Shown piece by piece: positions 60,360 to 64,000 of a stretch of DNA of 64,000 bases (its first letter is position 1; every line of letters begins with the position of its first letter). Location: positions 1-64,000 of the forward strand of contig NJFT01000199.1 of assembly GCA_002221725.1 (NCBI GenBank), read 5' to 3'. The DNA comes from Scedosporium boydii. Taxonomy: Eukaryota; Ascomycota; Sordariomycetes; Microascales; Microascaceae. The notes below the pieces were generated by a model. That model saw only the letters and a list, made by a program, of their open reading frames with translations, was not told where the DNA came from and did not search any database. A program made the translations under genes and the position numbers.

Positions 60360-61291
60360 TTAATACTATTTAATAAAGTTATTTACTAAATAAAAATAGT
60401 TAATATATTATATTTTTAATATTAAAAAACTAATTAATTAATAAATATCTAATAGATATAATAAGTATTAAAGTTATAAAAACTTATTAATAGTAAATAA
60501 AGTAATTAATTAATATTTATAATAATATAATAAAAGTATATATATAAGTATAAGTTATAGTTATATTTATATTTGTTACAATCCTAACACTGCAGGTTTC
60601 GGCTGACCAATGGGATAGGAAGGTGCTGGGATAGCAGGGGCCTGTTTAGGGATAAGCGAGGCGATCGAGCAGTATTCACAATGACAAGTGCTGAGAGTGC
60701 GTATGCAAGTGTAGGGTGTAGATGTTACTTGCATTGACTACTGAAGAGTCTGGAAGATAACTAGACTAGCGGGAGACATCGTAACCTTATATAGACACTT
60801 CTTCCATCCATCTTCAGTACCAGTAGGCTGGTCGATCGGCCAGTCCCCGACCGGCTGGTCGGTCGGACTCCTTCCGATCGATCATCGGTCGGTCGATCCT
60901 CGATCGACCGATCATTCTTCCCGTGGTCACGTGCCTTCGTCATTACTGCCGTTCCTCACCGCCCTTCCTGCGGCCCATGTTGCGGCCTGGCCGTGACAAT
61001 ATTAACTACTAGAAAGTCTTAAAAGATAAACTAGATATAAAGTAGAACCTGTAGCTTATATAAACATTTCCTTCTAAGCTCTTCTTAGATTATCTTAGCT
61101 TACTATAATCCTGTTTGATCTAGATTACTCCTAGCTTGTTATGATCTCTCGCGACCTGGATTACTCGCGGCTCATTGTGATCCTGTATAGGCGATCCCTT
61201 GTTTCCGTAATTCTGCCGTGGTTCCGTAATTTACCCTTTTCTGCTACGGCTGACCGCCTGGCCTTGTTTCCGGTCACGCATGGTTGTGACA
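60360..61291 (-). repeat. Family-A LTR split by LTR E
   Basis: The two outer parts (60360-60575 and 60999-61291, about 500 bp together) match the A1 LTR. The outer end GGTTGTGACA is unmutated here and gives a TGTCACAACC start on the minus strand. The left half is strongly RIP-altered while the right half keeps CpG, so mutation was uneven. The first 10 bp or so are internal element sequence. Confidence 0.65.
60576..60998 (-). repeat. Solo LTR, family E, with target duplication ATATT
   Basis: This 423-bp block runs TGTTACAATCC...GGCCGTGACA. It is flanked exactly by ATATT (60571-60575 and 60999-61003). It is GC-rich and unmutated. At about 60828-60925 it has a dense run of GGTCGGTCGG and GATCGATC motifs in both orientations. 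There is no other copy in the window. The orientation is inferred from the TGTCACGG start on the minus strand. Confidence 0.8.
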
Positions 61292-63752
61292 TAGGGCCCC
61301 CACCTAAAATGGTGGCTAGAGTGAGCAAAGGTGAGCAGGGCAGGGCACGATCCTTACCTAAAAGGATGGCTAGGGTGAGGCAGAGGTGAGCAGGCCCTGA
61401 GCAAGCCTGAGCAAAAGGGGCGACGGGTCACGCGGGCTGCGGAAGGTGCAGTTGTCTAGATTCGTCTCATCTAACACCAAGAAGAGCCAGGTAGGGGCTC
61501 CGAGGCTCGATACGGAAATCCGCATACATTGGCAGGAAACGTGGAGTTTCCAAGTGGAGGTCGGACATGATCTGAATTGTGACTGGAGCCGCCGGTTCGG
61601 GAGCTTGGGAGGTACTTCGCCCTGCCATATTGCACTGGTGTCAGCCTTGGACCTGCCTTCTTTTCTTGTCTTGTCTCTTTTTATTTGCATTCGGGAGGTT
61701 TGGCCACTGCTCCCCGACCGCGAGAGCCTGTTGCCTCGAAGTTTGAAGAACAGGGCTAACAATTGTCCTGACTAAGCTGCAATGAATTCAACATCCAATC
61801 CTGGAAAGGAATCGCTTCGGAGGCCGCCCATGTGTTATACAGCTAACATATAAGGAAGAGTTTCACGGATAGCCTCAATTTTCAATTCTCTTAGGTTGCC
61901 AGTGGTCATGGCGATCCCTCAATATCATTGCCTTAGGAACTGGGCAGCCGCCACGAAAAGCGCAGCAAATTCCTGGATGTGAACAATGTGCTTTGGACTT
62001 CGAGGCGAGTTTGTCACCGTCCACGCTGCTGACCCCGTCAGCCCAAGTCCCCAACACTGCACTTGGCGGGAAATATCCCAGGGGCCGGCGAGTAAGCCGC
62101 TGGGAAAAGGCTGGCAGCGTCATAGAAGTGGCCATGGGCGTCATGTACGTGGTAATCGAGATCGACATTCTGGGGGACGGTGGAAGGCGCCACCCTCGTT
62201 CACGGAGTCTGCATTCCTGCGCTTCGGTTCCTCGCTCGCGACACGAAAGGTCTGACGGAATCGGTCGACGTTCCACTCAGCGTTGCAGAGTTGGATGGCA
62301 CAACGAATCAGGTTTGGAGTATTGGGCATTACGGTCCGGGAAAGGGACAATAGCAAGGTACGGAAAGTAGGGGTCGGACAGCCGTCCATGGGGGTGATCG
62401 AGTACGGGAGTAGTGTAACGGGACCAAGAGGCCGAACTGCCGGTCTGAGCAATGTAGAGAATGCGAGGATGCGGGTTATCTATTGGAGATAGCGAGAAGG
62501 TCGGCTTGTTCGAGGATCGATGCGCATTCAGAGATCCAAGGCGTCTGTTCCCTCTTCGTCTTCGCTTCTTGTTAGCTTTGCGAATTCTGGGGTCGGTGGG
62601 GGTGAAGTAACGGGGGAACTTAGGTTAGAAATGGCCCATCCAATTCAACTCTGGACAAAATTCCCCAAGTGTGTTTTTCGCATGGATTCCTCCAGGGAGA
62701 TAGTTCGTATCATGGCTCCCGCATCTCCAAGTGGTATTACCGCATCTCAGTCTCTGATACCTCCAGAGCAGATCCGTCAAACTATTCCCAATCCTGACGA
62801 GCCGTCTGGCGGGGAACAGGCGGGGTATAAGCGACGGAGTATTGCCATTCGAGAGGAACGGCTCACTCCGACGTACGTATGATGCCTAATTAATCCTTAG
62901 TGCGATGGAGTTTGGCCACCCTGCAGCTTTTGTGACGAGGTAGACGCCCTCTGCGTCTATGAGCAGCCGCAGAAGGGTAACCAGGCCAAGTGACTTGTAC
63001 TTTGCTCTGGGCCCATACTTGAGAGGTTCGCGTACTGGCTATGGCGGGACAGGGCAACTGGTTCGAAATCAAGAGGCCTCAACCAAGTAGCTGTCGCTCC
63101 GGCACCTGAGCGTGGATGGTGACGATCAAGATGCAGGGTCACAGCCCGTTACTCTTGTATCTGACGATAAGCTCAAGGCTCCGCACGCCGCGTTCCGGAA
63201 AGTCTTATTAGGGGTATATGGCTGCCAGTGGATCCGCAGCGCCGAGGCACTCTGAAAGCATAAGCCGGATGCAGCTACCGTAGGCTCCGGGTTCGTAATT
63301 GCTGGAAGGGAGCAGGCAAATGAGGAAGCGGCATCTTGAGCTGGCGGCGTAATGGGTAGGCTGTCAAGGCTCTTATTTTGGGGTTCTTAGGGGCGGGTTC
63401 GGGGCAGGCCATGAAGGGAAAATATGAGACACGGCCAGACGCACTTAGGGAGGAGAGGGCATACGCATGGAAAGGGAGGGCAGCGGCATCTGGACATGGA
63501 CTCGGTTACGAGATTGGCCAGTACGATGCCATGGATTTCATACGTGCCGCAGCGAGTGAGCCTAGAATAATGGCTTGATTCACAAATAATAGCATTTTCC
63601 ATTGATGGCACTAAAGGGCAAGATGAGCAGGCATGAGGCCAAAGATGATGGGTGCCACATGCTGTCCAAGTGCTAAGGACAGAGAAGTTATGACAACAAC
63701 TTCGGCTCCCGTAGGTTCGCCGATAGTTCCCCGCTACAAATACCTTCAAATG
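61292..63752. other. Region without recognised gene
   Basis: About 2.4 kb of GC-balanced DNA. A 40-bp imperfect direct repeat lies at 61310-61395 (GGTGGCTAGAGTGAG and GGATGGCTAGGGTGAG, each followed by GGTGAGCAGG). Open frames of 100-130 codons occur on both strands, but none shows a domain, splice structure or composition I trust. Degraded genes are possible. Confidence 0.4.
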
Positions 63753-64000
63753 TTACCGCTGCAATTTCTTTTCGCACAATATCTTGGATGCATCTCGTCT
63801 CAGGTGGAAGCACACGATCGCGCCGACTAGAAGGAGAGCCGCGCTGAAGATGGTGATGATATTGACGGCCACGGTGATAAGGCGCTCATGGTAGCGAGCA
63901 ATTTTGTGGGTTCCGTCTGGAGAATCTTCGGCCTAGTTATCAGGGCTGTTAATTATAGCTCCTTAGACTAGGGGATCAATTTACCTTTGCCGGCCAGTGG
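63753..64000 (-). CDS. C-terminal part of a membrane protein, DUF6594-like (partial)
   Basis: The gene runs off the right edge. The last exon (63932-63753) reads AEDSPDGTHKIARYHERLIT, then one membrane helix (NIITIFSAALLLVGAIVCF), then HLRRDASK and a TAA. A 52-nt intron (63984-63933, GTAAAT...CTAG) joins in phase 0 to the upstream exon at 63985-64000 (HWPAK). The RYHERLI segment followed by an LLLVGAIV helix resembles the start of the membrane part of fungal DUF6594 proteins. Those usually have about three helices, so this one would end early or contain another intron. The identification is tentative. Confidence 0.45.

Noticed and set aside
60828..60925. CRISPR-like array of GGTCG/GATCG repeats
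   Set aside because: Repeats are 5-10 bp, without unique spacers, and lie inside a solo LTR of a eukaryote.
61370..62882. Several open frames of 100-133 aa on both strands
   Set aside because: They overlap each other in different frames and show no recognisable domain; chance open frames in GC-balanced DNA are likely.

Overview
The window looks like a chromosomal segment of a filamentous ascomycete (Pezizomycotina). The reasons are short GT-AG introns with CTAAC-like branch sites, fungal families (NACHT-ankyrin NLR, DUF3435 with C2H2 fingers, the fungal KPDW/LPGDTK PD-(D/E)XK-like family), and long AT-rich tracts in which CpA/TpG and CpG are almost gone while CpT survives. That last pattern is the signature of repeat-induced point mutation (RIP). 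I recognise no tRNA, rRNA or CRISPR.

Layout. 1-7300: RIP-degraded LTR retrotransposon remnants (3' end of a family-B element, then family A on the minus strand). 7540-9490: a gene island with one intact four-exon ankyrin-repeat gene. 9854-12038: a pogo/Fot1-like DNA transposon, RIP-inactivated, carrying a clean solo LTR. 12040-45717: a RIP desert built by nested insertion. An old family-A Gypsy element (A2) is split by an ~11.6 kb Gypsy element C (17907-42768). C holds two solo copies of its own LTR, a full-length 11.8 kb element B (22501-34256) and a solo B LTR. Target-site duplications can be read for almost every step. 45718-60099: a gene-density island of broken and intact accessory genes. 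These are a Myb/SANT-like pseudogene, a PD-(D/E)XK-like gene, a DUF3435/C2H2 recombinase-like pseudogene, a NACHT-ankyrin pseudogene and a small GWP-repeat gene. 60100-61291: three LTRs (D, A, and E inserted in A). 61292-64000: no recognised gene until the 3' end of a membrane protein gene at the right edge.

Two aspects stand out. First, B and C are diverged Gypsy families, yet both carry about 3.4 kb of extra sequence between integrase and 3' LTR. It encodes one sense ORF and one antisense ORF; the antisense ORF is conserved between the two families with synonymous third-position changes. Second, the accessory island contains a tyrosine-recombinase-like DUF3435 gene and an NLR, a combination known from Starship giant transposons. 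Its broken genes carry premature stops that are all explained by C-to-T changes, so RIP-like mutation appears to have reached host-type genes next to the repeats. The genes do not form an obvious pathway; the window is best read as an accessory, transposon-dominated compartment.
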